NCBI RefSeq assembly: GCF_009828095.1
Contig: NZ_WTYP01000002.1
Span: forward strand, 5,001-69,000
DNA length: 64,000 nt
Direction of reading: 5' to 3'
Source of the DNA: Pontixanthobacter luteolus
Lineage (GTDB): Bacteria; Pseudomonadota; Alphaproteobacteria; Sphingomonadales; Sphingomonadaceae
Under the pieces are notes generated by a model. The model had not been told where the DNA came from and did no database searches. It saw only the letters and a list, made by a program, of their open reading frames with translations. Positions 28,234-36,558 of the stretch are shown here, piece after piece; the stretch's first letter is position 1; each line of letters begins with the position of its first letter. The position numbers and the translations under genes are program-made.

Positions 28234-28253
28234 AAAAAATGCGCCCGAGGCGG
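28234..28253 (-). terminator. short hairpin with T6 tract after the 108-residue gene
   Basis: On the minus strand CGCC-TCG-GGCG (28242-28252) is followed closely by TTTTTT (28234-28239). The stem has only four base pairs, so it is weak, but the position 40 bases after a stop codon and before the next start fits a terminator. Confidence 0.45.
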
Positions 28254-28291
28254 GATGCCTGGACGCTGTGTTTCGGTTGGGTAGTGGCTGG

Positions 28292-28618
28292 TCAGTTGGC
28301 TTGGTGTGACCTGCAGTGGTCGAGCAAGGCTTGATCGCCGTCAGGCCGATCTTCAACGAGCACCACTTGGCCCTGCCCGTCGTCGCTCAGGATGAACACG
28401 AGCTCGAACCAGCCGTCCGAGTAAGCGATGTATTCAGCTGAAGTGGGATCCAGCCGATCGTCCGGTTCGAGGATGAGGATTGTGCAAAGCTCTGCGAGCG
28501 GCTGGTCGTTAAAGTCGGCAAGCCTGTCGCGCGTTGCTGATATTACCGCTTTAGCGGCTGGATGTAGGCTGGAAGCTAGGACCGCCTGCAGCCCTTCCCA
28601 TGTGTCGATTGTTGTCAT
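28292..28618 (-). CDS. hypothetical protein, paralogue of the downstream gene
   Basis: A 108-residue acidic cytoplasmic-looking protein. It shares with the 128-residue neighbour the core YSDGWFELVFILSDDGQG and a C-terminal HCRSH-like end. The N-terminal helix has SLHPAAKAVISATRDRLADF. No known domain is recognised. A GGAGAAC ribosome binding site precedes the ATG, and the same GGAGAAC spacing is found before the DUF4230 gene upstream. It is likely an island housekeeping or regulatory protein; function unknown. Confidence 0.7.
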   Translation of the reverse strand: MTTIDTWEGLQAVLASSLHPAAKAVISATRDRLADFNDQPLAELCTILILEPDDRLDPTSAEYIAYSDGWFELVFILSDDGQGQVVLVEDRPDGDQALLDHCRSHQAN

Positions 28619-28631
28619 GTCGGTTCTCCAT

Positions 28632-28664
28632 AGAAAAAGCCCCCGGAATCGCTTCCGAGGGCTT
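28632..28664 (-). terminator. rho-independent terminator after the DUF4230 gene
   Basis: Arms 28637-28648 and 28653-28664 pair over 12 bases with one mismatch around a four-base loop, and the minus strand continues TTTTCT. It lies 22 bases past the DUF4230 stop codon and directly before the ribosome binding site of the next gene, so each gene here seems to be its own transcription unit. Confidence 0.75.
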
Positions 28665-28686
28665 CAGGGTTTTGATGATTGTTGAG

Positions 28687-29346
28687 TTAGAAGGCGGCGA
28701 CCACTTTCACGTCCGGATGCCCAGTTATGCGAAGGGGTATTTCAAAGTACTCCTGCACATTCTCACAAGCGTTACGCTTGGCCACATCGAGCATCGCCCG
28801 CTGCTGTGCCTGTGCGGTGATGGCTTTCCTTGCCGTCGCGTAGGCGCGTTTGTTCAAGGCCTGCACCTTGTCGTCGTTCATCGTCAGAATGCCGCCATTT
28901 ATGGCCGTTGCCCTTTCCGGCGCGAACGCAACGTCGGACAGTCTCAGCTTCGGCAGTTTGACCCGCACAAGCTTCGCCTTCTCGTCGTAGTCGACATCGG
29001 CAAGGGTCAGGTCTGCAAGGTTGAGCCGGTAGTCCACCGATGCCGGAACGATCAGTACCTGCTCGCTTTCGAAGATCCACCAGTCGGTGTCCTTGGCGCG
29101 AACCTTTGCTGTGCCCTGATAGGACCACACGACCATTTTGTTCTCGGCGCGAAGGCTCTCGACAGTGGCCGACAGCACCTCGCTTTCCTTGACCTGGAAG
29201 AAGCCATCTTCCTGCACCTCGTGGACGACTTGGACCTTCGGTGCGATCCAGTAGCCGAGGCCGAAGGTTGCGAGCGGTAACGACGCGACAATCAGGCTCC
29301 GCGCCATCCGCTTATCTTGCTCTCCTATCTCTGTGACATTGGTCAT
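28687..29346 (-). CDS. DUF4230 domain protein, membrane-anchored
   Basis: A 219-residue protein with one N-terminal transmembrane segment (LIVASLPLATFGLGYWIA, about residues 17-34), then a domain matching DUF4230: LRAENKMVVWSYQGTAKV, VLIVPASVDYRLNLADLTLA, VRVKLPKLRLSDV and a C-terminal amphipathic helix rich in Ala and Gln. The domain would be periplasmic. The family is widespread in islands and in genomes near cell-envelope genes, with no proven role. It has its own terminator and a hairpin in the leader. Confidence 0.78.
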   Translation of the reverse strand: MTNVTEIGEQDKRMARSLIVASLPLATFGLGYWIAPKVQVVHEVQEDGFFQVKESEVLSATVESLRAENKMVVWSYQGTAKVRAKDTDWWIFESEQVLIVPASVDYRLNLADLTLADVDYDEKAKLVRVKLPKLRLSDVAFAPERATAINGGILTMNDDKVQALNKRAYATARKAITAQAQQRAMLDVAKRNACENVQEYFEIPLRITGHPDVKVVAAF

Positions 29347-29359
29347 CTCGTTCTCCAGT

Positions 29360-29392
29360 AAAGAAGCCCTCTGACTTTCGTCCTCGGGCTTC
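29360..29392 (-). terminator. GGGCTTC hairpin in the leader of the DUF4230 gene
   Basis: GAAGCCC (29363-29369) pairs with GGGCTTC (29386-29392); on the minus strand it is followed by TTTACTGGAGAAC and the DUF4230 start. It resembles the terminator that precedes the 108-residue gene. The nearest minus-strand gene upstream is far away and a plus-strand gene intervenes, so it may be a relic of an earlier gene order or a leader attenuator. Confidence 0.45.
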
Positions 29393-29529
29393 GAGTTTGT
29401 GGGCTAAAAGACCGACAGAATGCCGTTCTCATATAAGATGCTCGATTTTCCGCACCCTTCGGCAGCGCAGTTTGCGCCTAGGGCTTCTCAGTCTATGGTG
29501 AGTGATGTCGCGGTGGGGAGGCGATGGGA

Positions 29530-30255
29530 ATGAAGTCAGAGAAACCAACTCTCCGAACGGATGACCTCCTAAAGCGAGGGTTTATCCATGCCTGCGAGTG
29601 GCGGATCATCGAAAATCGCTTGAAGCAGTCAGCGCGCCTTCCCGATCATCCAGGCGTCTACGCCTTCTGCATAGATGGAGTCGCCCAGTACATCGGACTG
29701 GCCTCTAAAAGCCTTGCTCGGAGGATTTATGGTTACGAGAAGCCGGGATCTACACAACGAACAAATCAGCGCCTCAATGAGCTACTTCTGGCGCAGGCTA
29801 AGTCCGGGATTTCTGTGCAAATCGTGGTGGCCTCGCCGCCAGACTTCGAATGGAATGGCTGGTCCATCAGTGGGGCAGAAGGTCTCGAAGCGGCTTTGAT
29901 CAGAGATTACTCACTTCCCTGGAATGTGCGGGGTTCTACTGCGAAAGTCTCAGCCCCGCGGCGCAATACGCCCTCACCCAAGAGACCAACAGAGGGTTTC
30001 AATACGAACCGTCATCCAGGCAAGTACGGCCCCCTGAGGAGCTTTCTGGAGGATTGTCGCCAAGACCGGATATCAATGACCTTCAGGCAGATCGAGGACC
30101 TCGTTGGCAAGCTGCCAAAATCGGCGTCCCTTTATCAGGCTTGGTGGGGCAACCATGAAGGTAACTCCCAAGCCAAAGCGTGGATGGGTGCTCGCTATCT
30201 TGTGGAGGCAAATCCAGCCGGAAGGTCGGTGATTTTCCGCAAATTTGAGTATTGA
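29530..30255 (+). CDS. GIY-YIG nuclease with C-terminal DUF7662-like domain
   Basis: A 241-residue two-domain protein. Residues 35-115 carry the GIY-YIG pattern: GVYAFCIDGVAQYIGLAS with the paired Tyr motifs, an Arg in LARRIYGYE, and a Glu in AEGLEAALIRDY as the metal ligand. The C-terminal part, KYGPLRSFLEDCRQD, TFRQIEDLVGKLPKSA and QAWWGNHEG, matches the small DUF7662 domain often fused to nucleases. I choose the second ATG because it has GGGGAGG eight bases upstream. It probably nicks DNA; a role in defence or island mobility is likely. It is read against the genes on both sides. Confidence 0.78.
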   Translation: MKSEKPTLRTDDLLKRGFIHACEWRIIENRLKQSARLPDHPGVYAFCIDGVAQYIGLASKSLARRIYGYEKPGSTQRTNQRLNELLLAQAKSGISVQIVVASPPDFEWNGWSISGAEGLEAALIRDYSLPWNVRGSTAKVSAPRRNTPSPKRPTEGFNTNRHPGKYGPLRSFLEDCRQDRISMTFRQIEDLVGKLPKSASLYQAWWGNHEGNSQAKAWMGARYLVEANPAGRSVIFRKFEY

Positions 30256-30270
30256 CGCCGTGAATTGAGG

Positions 30271-30837
30271 TTAGCACCAACTCCGTCGCGAACCCGTCCA
30301 GTTCTCTGCCAAACCTTCGTTCACGAGGATGCTCCCGAGGCTTTGCCCGTTGCGGGTGATGATCCTCAGCTTACGGCCGTAGCGATCTTCGTCACGATCA
30401 ATAGCTCTGAGGCGGAAGCCACCTTTATTGAGCAAGGCTGTTAGACGGCTGGTCGCTCGCTCTCCCAAAGCACGCTCGGCCGGGCAGTCTGGGCTGCTGA
30501 CCTCAGGGGTGTTGATGTCAGCTATTCGGATCTTCTGCCCCTTGAGCCAAATGGTATCTCCGTCGACCACACAGGTAACCCGGATCGGTCCGCTGCAACG
30601 TGAGAAGGCAACTTCGTACTGCTCAGACCCTCCGGCAGGTGGTATTTCGGTTGGCGATGTTTGCCACAGCCAGGCGACGGCTATGCCAATTATCGGCGCG
30701 AAAACTAAAGCTCCGTAAGGCCAATTCTCTTCCCACCAGGCTTTGCGCTTCCGAGAACTTGGCTCGAAGTTCAGCACGTTCACCGGCCGCTTGTTCAGGG
30801 GTGGTGCTCGGAAAGGTCGCCTAGAGCGTGTCATCAA
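30271..30837 (-). CDS. thermonuclease (SNase) family protein, membrane-anchored
   Basis: A 188-residue protein with a basic N-terminus and one transmembrane segment (YGALVFAPIIGIAVAWLW), followed by an SNase OB-fold. VVDGDTIWL, IRIADINTPE (Arg and Asp as in staphylococcal nuclease), LGERAT (general base Glu) and DRYGRKL (second Arg) supply the catalytic set. It should cut nucleic acids outside the inner membrane, depending on calcium. It ends 15 bases from the GIY-YIG gene, convergent to it. SNase proteins are frequent in conjugative and integrative elements. Confidence 0.85.
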   Translation of the reverse strand: MMTRSRRPFRAPPLNKRPVNVLNFEPSSRKRKAWWEENWPYGALVFAPIIGIAVAWLWQTSPTEIPPAGGSEQYEVAFSRCSGPIRVTCVVDGDTIWLKGQKIRIADINTPEVSSPDCPAERALGERATSRLTALLNKGGFRLRAIDRDEDRYGRKLRIITRNGQSLGSILVNEGLAENWTGSRRSWC

Positions 30838-30951
30838 TTCCTCCGACGTAGGGCTAGGAGCCTACCCAACAATTGAAATATTGTGTTGATTTTTCGTGTT
30901 TGAGCAAGGGTTTGATTTGATTGCGGCAGAATAAGTGGGCAACCCAACAGT

Positions 30952-32892
30952 ATGAACCGAGCCTATGTTTCGATCGACGCATGCCACCTTCCTCAGGTCA
31001 CCGATGCAGAGCTGCTGGGTCAGTTGGCTGCAGGACTGCCTTTTGCGTTGGAGCCAGCACAGCGTGCGGCCTGGGAGTTTCAGATTGCGCATCTACGCGA
31101 ACTCGCTGTGGAGTTGCCACCGGCCCACTTCTTTCTTGAGTTCCTTATCCCGCGCATGGGCCGCCGGGCCGATCTCATTGTGGTCATCGATGGACTGATA
31201 TTTGTCGTCGAGTACAAGGTTGGTTCGAGCCAATTCGACCGTTCTAGTGTGGATCAGGTCTACGGCTATGGCCTTGACCTCAAGCACTTCCACGAGACCA
31301 GCCATACTGCGTCGGTAGTTCCTATTCTGGTTGCCACTCATGCGGAGGAACCAGTTGATAACTCTCTTCAATGGGAAGACGACGGCCTGGCTCGCCCATT
31401 GAAGGTAAGCGCCGACGGGCTTGCACCCGCAATAAACTATGTCTGCCGCATCTGGGGCGGGCAGCCTATTGGACCGGTTGAATGGGCTGAGGGACGGTAT
31501 CGGCCGACACCCACCATCGTTGAGGCTGCCCAAGCCCTCTATCGCGGCCATGATGTGGAAGAGATTTCACGTTCGGAGGCAGGCGCTGAAAACCTTACTC
31601 ACACTTCAGACTACATCGCCTCCGCGATCGAAGATGCCAAACGCAATGATCGAAAGATCATCTGTTTCATCACCGGCGTCCCTGGTTCCGGTAAGACCCT
31701 TGCGGGTCTAAACCTGGCAACTGCAAGGCAGCGGGCCCACGGCGATGAGCACGCGGTGTTCCTTTCCGGTAATGGGCCGCTCGTCGAAGTGCTCCGCGAA
31801 GCCTTGGCGAATGATGCTGTCGATATCGCACGCGTCGCTGGCGAGAAGACTTCCAAGGTCAAAGAAAACCGCCGCGCTTCGGCCTTTATCCAAAACATCC
31901 ATCACTTCCGCGACGATGCTCTTTCTACGGAGGCGGCACCGATCGAACGCGTTGCGATCTTTGACGAAGCGCAGCGCGCTTGGGACGTGGAACAGACGTC
32001 AAAGTTCATGCAGCAAAAAAAGGGCCAGCTCGGGTTCTCAATGTCCGAACCTGAGTTTCTGCTGAGCGTAATGGACCGGCACGACGGCTGGTGCGCCATC
32101 ATCTGCCTGGTTGGCGGTGGCCAGGAGATCAACACAGGAGAAGCCGGCATTGCGGAGTGGCTTCGCGCGTTGCAGCGTTCCTTCCCGCACTGGCAGGCGC
32201 ACATCCCGGAAACACTCGAGCACAAGATTGATCTGGAAGAAGAGATTACGGCTCCAGCCTTGCACCTGGCCACTGCCCTTCGCTCGTTTCGGGCTGAACG
32301 ACTTTCTGACTTTGTGGGCGAGGTAATCAAAGGGGATGCTGAGGCTGCCCGAGCGATAAGCCATGAACTCCAAGATTTTCCGTTGTTCGTCACGCGCGAC
32401 ATGGACGCGGCACGCTCATGGCTTCGGAGCAATGTTCGCGGCAATGAAAGGTCGGGCTTGCTTGCTTCGTCGAATGCTGCGCGGCTTAAACCCTACGGCA
32501 TCTTCACTAAGGCCAAGATCGAACCAGCGAAGTGGTTTTTAGCTCCTCCTGAAGACGTGCGGTCATCAAATGCTCTGGAGGACGCAGCAACCGAGTTTGA
32601 CGTTCAGGGTTTAGAGCTCGACTGGACCTGTGTCTGTTGGGACTCGAATTTTCGCCGGAAAGGCAAAGTCTGGGAAACGATGCAGTTTCGCGGCACGCGG
32701 TGGCAGGCGGTGAATGATGCGGCGCGGCAGGCGTTCATTGCTAATTCCTACCGTGTGCTGCTGACCCGTGCGCGCCAGGGGATGGTGGTTTTCGTGCCTG
32801 AAGGGACTTTGGTGGATAAGACCCGTGAGCCGGAATTCTACGATGCGATCTTCGAGTTCTTGCGCCTCTCAGGGTTCAAGCCCCTGCCCTAA
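30952..32892 (+). CDS. PD-(D/E)XK nuclease fused to DUF2075 (SF1) helicase
   Basis: A 646-residue protein. The N-terminal domain carries GRRADLIVVIDGLIFVVEYK, in which Asp74, Glu87 and Lys89 give the PD-(D/E)XK nuclease pattern. The helicase core has Walker A TGVPGSGKTL (about residue 245), Walker B AIFDEAQRAW (about residue 336) and motif VI VLLTRARQGMVVFVP (about residue 603), typical of DUF2075 proteins. Such nuclease-helicases are found in anti-phage and restriction-like loci. It would unwind and cut foreign nucleic acid. It is transcribed towards the AAA_13 gene, 215 bases away. No toxin or methylase gene is adjacent. Confidence 0.85.
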   Translation: MNRAYVSIDACHLPQVTDAELLGQLAAGLPFALEPAQRAAWEFQIAHLRELAVELPPAHFFLEFLIPRMGRRADLIVVIDGLIFVVEYKVGSSQFDRSSVDQVYGYGLDLKHFHETSHTASVVPILVATHAEEPVDNSLQWEDDGLARPLKVSADGLAPAINYVCRIWGGQPIGPVEWAEGRYRPTPTIVEAAQALYRGHDVEEISRSEAGAENLTHTSDYIASAIEDAKRNDRKIICFITGVPGSGKTLAGLNLATARQRAHGDEHAVFLSGNGPLVEVLREALANDAVDIARVAGEKTSKVKENRRASAFIQNIHHFRDDALSTEAAPIERVAIFDEAQRAWDVEQTSKFMQQKKGQLGFSMSEPEFLLSVMDRHDGWCAIICLVGGGQEINTGEAGIAEWLRALQRSFPHWQAHIPETLEHKIDLEEEITAPALHLATALRSFRAERLSDFVGEVIKGDAEAARAISHELQDFPLFVTRDMDAARSWLRSNVRGNERSGLLASSNAARLKPYGIFTKAKIEPAKWFLAPPEDVRSSNALEDAATEFDVQGLELDWTCVCWDSNFRRKGKVWETMQFRGTRWQAVNDAARQAFIANSYRVLLTRARQGMVVFVPEGTLVDKTREPEFYDAIFEFLRLSGFKPLP

Positions 32893-33107
32893 TCTCTTTG
32901 GAGCAATGTCAGCTTTGCGCCCTAATGTCGGTCGTTGAAGACCTTACCCCGATAGTCCGGAAGCAGACGTTGAAAGTGCCCTCTTTAATGGCCGCAATGT
33001 CGGGCAACTATGTAGGGGGGCTCAAGAATGTATGGTGCTCGGACCCAAGGCAGCTCAACAGTACCCTCGCTTTGAAAGACTGTGCCGTAATGGCATGATC
33101 CCCTTGT

Positions 33108-35414
33108 TCAGCTCCGCCGAATGAAGGTCAGTGTCCTGCTTGCGAAGTTCACGAGCTCAGCATCGTTGATGTCTTCGGTTTGGTAAGTCGGATTTGTGTC
33201 GTGGTGATAGCGGTTTGCGAAGTCCAGTATCGCCCGCAATTCTTCCGTATCGGCGAGCGAAAGAATCTGGTTAGCGGTGCCGATGCGCTGATCACAAAGG
33301 GTCCAGAAACGTCCAACCATCGATCCAGGTGGGAAATGATTGGCGTAGGCGACCCGCAAGAACGCCTCGATCATGTAGCGTAAATCTGCCGCGACCGTTC
33401 GCTCTTGCGCTGGGTCGGCGTTTTGAACGTAGGCCATAGCACGAGCGAAACGGTGATCATGCTCGGTAATGCTGTCGTGGTTCACATCCCATGCCTCAAT
33501 GATCGAACCGACGGCAGCACGAGCGATACGCAAAGCTGACCGGTTATCCCGGGGCGCGACCTTCCAAAGGGCAATCAGGAACGGCTTGGAGTGCGAAAGC
33601 ACGATGACCTGCCTGACACGATCCAGCAGGCGCCGTATTTCTTGCACCGTAACCAGCGAACGATGCTCATCGAGGCTGGTCATTGGGTCATCAATGACCA
33701 CGATCGCGTTGGCGAGGTTTGCCGATTGATGCAGCGAGGCAAAGAAGAATGCCAGCGCAAGGGTGTTTCGGTCTCCGGCGCTCAGCGCAGTGCGGAATGA
33801 TGGCCCCGCGTCTGCTGCCAGCGGCACATCGACATTATTGATGACGACGTTGTAGGTGGCGGACGATCCGACACGATTGTTAACAGGGCTGACTCCGCCT
33901 AATCGGAACCCTGCGTTGAACCTGCCAAGGTAGTTATTGATCGACGCCTCGTAGGTGGGAAATATATTTTGGCGGTAGTTATCCAGCGCAATCCGAGCGT
34001 TGTCCCTCGCGGTTTCTGTCTCCTGTTTCGCGGCTCTTTCAGCCAGATAAGCGTTACAACGGGGTGCGATCTGCTCGCTATGTCTCGAACTGGTAGCCTT
34101 TAGGCGATTCAAATCAGTCGTCAGCGCCGCCACGTTGGCGGCCTGCGCCTGCTCCTTCACGATGGCGATCTGTCCATTCAACCCTACGAGCAGATCGGAA
34201 ATAGCTGCGATCTCGTCCCGCTTGACGTGGAAAGCTTCGATGGCGGTGATCGCAGCTGTATCTAGAGCAGCGGCATCCAATGGTGCGGCGCGTTTCGCAT
34301 TGAGCGCGGCTTGCACGGCATCCCGCGCGGCTTTCCAGGCGCGGGCGAATTCCGCTGTATCGATGGCGAACTCCGGCACTTCGAGAAAGCGAAGCCAAAA
34401 CGCCCGGCGTTGCGTCGCAACACCAACTTCGCGTTCAAATGCAGCCTGAACTTCGCCACTATGCGCATTCGTCAAGTCGCCACTTGCGGCAGCGAGGTCC
34501 GCCTTCAGCGAAGTGTATTCAGCACTGAAAAAGGCTCGGTAATGATCAATGATTTGAGAGCCGTTGAGGGGTTGGGCACAGAATGGACAACTCTTCTCGG
34601 CCCAAGGTTGACCATCGCTGGAAAGGATGACCACTCCATCGCTGACCCACCGTTCACCATTGGTCCCGATCTGCGCCAAATGGGTCTGCACCTGCGCCGC
34701 CGCATCAGCGTCAAGATGCTCCATACCGCGCGCCAGTAATGCATTGATGCCATCAATATCGAAGGCTGGAAGTATCAGCGCGTCAAACTCCGGTTCGGTT
34801 TGCACCGCCGCGCCTGATTGCGCTGCGGCAAGCGCTCGTTCGGCATCCAATATGCTGGCATCAACGTCTTCGATATCTTGGAGCGCGCAGAACTCATCGA
34901 CGGCAAGCCCGAACCTAGCGATCGCAGGGATCGCCGCCTCTTTCTGGCGAAGCTGCCGATTATGCTCTTCAATGGCTGCAATGTGACCTTGCAGAGCTGA
35001 ATTTAGCGCAACGCCCTGCGCACCGAGAATGAGTTCGTGTAGATTTTGTCGATGACCTGCCTCGATCTCGATGCCGGAACATACATTCTCCGCTACAAAA
35101 GCATCGTCAAAAACGACTAGATCGCTGAGCGGCGCCGACCAAGCACCGTTTTGGAATGCGTGTTGCGCACCATCCAAATCTTCCAGGACGATGTGAGGCG
35201 GATTTGCCGCACCGACCCTATGACGGTCTGAGATCAATTTGGGATCACCGCTGCTCAGCGAGCGGAGGATGGCGGCCATCGTCGTCTTTCCGCGGCCGTT
35301 CTCAGCGTAAATAATGCTCATCCGCGCGAAGGGTAGCTGGCCACCGAGCGCAACGGCATCAAACTGTCCGACGTTGTTAAGTGAATTAATGTGACCGACC
35401 ACGGTTTTCCCCAA
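33108..35414 (-). CDS. AAA_13 (Rad50/RloC-like) ATPase with zinc hook and C-terminal domain
   Basis: A 768-residue SMC-like ATPase. Walker A YAENGRGKTT at residues 36-45; a zinc-hook-like CPFC at 276-279 within coiled-coil segments; a signature-like FRTALSAGDRNTLALAFFFA; Walker B AIVVIDDPMTSLDEH near residue 565; H-loop QVIVLSHSKPF. The C-terminal 100 residues hold an Arg-x3-Glu pair (679, 683) and a His pair (737-738, RYHHD). This recalls the HEPN-type anticodon nuclease triad of RloC and PrrC, so it may cleave tRNA after sensing phage-induced DNA damage. The nuclease assignment is inference; other AAA_13 defence ATPases lack it. Divergent from the DCL-like gene. Confidence 0.8.
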   Translation of the reverse strand: MGKTVVGHINSLNNVGQFDAVALGGQLPFARMSIIYAENGRGKTTMAAILRSLSSGDPKLISDRHRVGAANPPHIVLEDLDGAQHAFQNGAWSAPLSDLVVFDDAFVAENVCSGIEIEAGHRQNLHELILGAQGVALNSALQGHIAAIEEHNRQLRQKEAAIPAIARFGLAVDEFCALQDIEDVDASILDAERALAAAQSGAAVQTEPEFDALILPAFDIDGINALLARGMEHLDADAAAQVQTHLAQIGTNGERWVSDGVVILSSDGQPWAEKSCPFCAQPLNGSQIIDHYRAFFSAEYTSLKADLAAASGDLTNAHSGEVQAAFEREVGVATQRRAFWLRFLEVPEFAIDTAEFARAWKAARDAVQAALNAKRAAPLDAAALDTAAITAIEAFHVKRDEIAAISDLLVGLNGQIAIVKEQAQAANVAALTTDLNRLKATSSRHSEQIAPRCNAYLAERAAKQETETARDNARIALDNYRQNIFPTYEASINNYLGRFNAGFRLGGVSPVNNRVGSSATYNVVINNVDVPLAADAGPSFRTALSAGDRNTLALAFFFASLHQSANLANAIVVIDDPMTSLDEHRSLVTVQEIRRLLDRVRQVIVLSHSKPFLIALWKVAPRDNRSALRIARAAVGSIIEAWDVNHDSITEHDHRFARAMAYVQNADPAQERTVAADLRYMIEAFLRVAYANHFPPGSMVGRFWTLCDQRIGTANQILSLADTEELRAILDFANRYHHDTNPTYQTEDINDAELVNFASRTLTFIRRS

Positions 35415-35494
35415 ATACGACGTTACAATGGTAGGGTAATTGCAGCGAAGCAGTTCTCTTGTCGATTCCTTGCCGCTACTACTATGGAGTATTT

Positions 35495-36235
35495 ATGGCC
35501 AAACCAATCAACTTGCCAAATGGACGTTCTTGGAAGACGCAATCGGCAGCGTTGGCACATTTTAAGGACATGCTTGGCCGATATGATGACAATGAAGTGG
35601 TCGAAGACCGTAACGACCACGACGATCTGATCGCGCTTCTCGAACGTTATGATGGCGTGGTCACAGACCAGCCCTCGAAGATAGGCGCTGGTGTTGACGA
35701 GTTTTTTCGCAAGCGCAACTTGTTTGATGGCTTTTCGACGCCCAGTTTTTGGGCGCGCCGTACTGACGGTAGCGAAACCGACTTTAGCTACATCTGGGCA
35801 GTCAAAGGCGAACCGAAGTCCGGTGCGCAGGAATTCTACGACGCATGCCGTGCGTCCGTTAATGCCGATCTTGTCGCTGCCAAGCGCAATCACTTCAATA
35901 CTTATGGGGATGCCACCGGGCGCGTTCCATGCGAACTGACCGGCCAGCTAATCGGCGTCGGTGAGGCGCATCTCGACCACGCCTATCCGACGTTCGGCCA
36001 TTTAGTGGTGACATTTCGGGCTGCGCGTGGTTGGCAACATGAGGTTCCGAAAGGTGTGCTGAGCCCACCTGCCGATAGCCAAGCGACCACCACCTTCGTT
36101 GATCCCGCAGTATCTAAAGCATTCGCGGCGTTCCATCACAGCGCGGCGCTGCTTCGTATAGTCCGTGACAAGATGAATCTTTCCATGGCGGCAGGGCAAC
36201 GCAAGCCGAAGGTGAAACAGCCAGTGGCAATATGA
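35495..36235 (+). CDS. DCL/DUF3223 family protein with HNH-like motif
   Basis: A 246-residue protein. The N-terminal half matches the DCL (DUF3223) domain: LPNGRSWKTQSAALAHFKDM, LLERYDGVVTDQPSKIGAG, RKRNLFDGFSTPSFWARRTDG. The second half contains CELTG and HLDHAYPTFGHLV, spaced like the first and central parts of an HNH nuclease. A GGAG box lies five bases before the ATG at 35495; an earlier frame opening is inside the divergent promoter region. It is divergent from the AAA_13 gene across an 80-base gap, so they may be co-regulated. It is the last island gene before attR. Possibly a nuclease partner of the ATPase. Confidence 0.7.
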   Translation: MAKPINLPNGRSWKTQSAALAHFKDMLGRYDDNEVVEDRNDHDDLIALLERYDGVVTDQPSKIGAGVDEFFRKRNLFDGFSTPSFWARRTDGSETDFSYIWAVKGEPKSGAQEFYDACRASVNADLVAAKRNHFNTYGDATGRVPCELTGQLIGVGEAHLDHAYPTFGHLVVTFRAARGWQHEVPKGVLSPPADSQATTTFVDPAVSKAFAAFHHSAALLRIVRDKMNLSMAAGQRKPKVKQPVAI

Positions 36236-36429
36236 CGTTGGCGGTCGCACACCAAAGAGCCTAGAACGGTGGCTGCCGACAAGAGCCGACGCTTTTTCGC
36301 CCCGCTTAGGTAGCGACAATTTGATCGACGTTTGCTGCTTGGCAGGCGGTTACGAACGGCAGCTATGCCGAGCTTGGCTCAGAAAGCCGCCTGTCAGCAA
36401 CCGGCCCACAAGTGGACTCTCCTATGGGC

Positions 36430-36558
36430 TAAGCTTTATGTGGGATGAGCGTGGGATCGGCACACGAAAGAGCCAAGGTCGCCCCACTCGATACCCAAGC
36501 TCGCGACCAGCCGAGCGGCCTTTCCGCCTTAGTTGTCGAATTTTCCTACTGAAAGCTA
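36430..36558. repeat. right arm of extended direct repeat (inside the island)
   Basis: Homologous to 19124-19251 with scattered substitutions and small gaps. Located just downstream of the intact tRNA-Thr gene, it should be the attP-side copy brought by the island, replacing the original flank that is now 17 kb away. The divergence shows it came from a related but different genome. Confidence 0.85.

Noticed and set aside
32898-33098. 66-residue plus-strand ORF between the helicase and ATPase genes
   Set aside because: No motif, no good start signal; looks like non-coding spacer.
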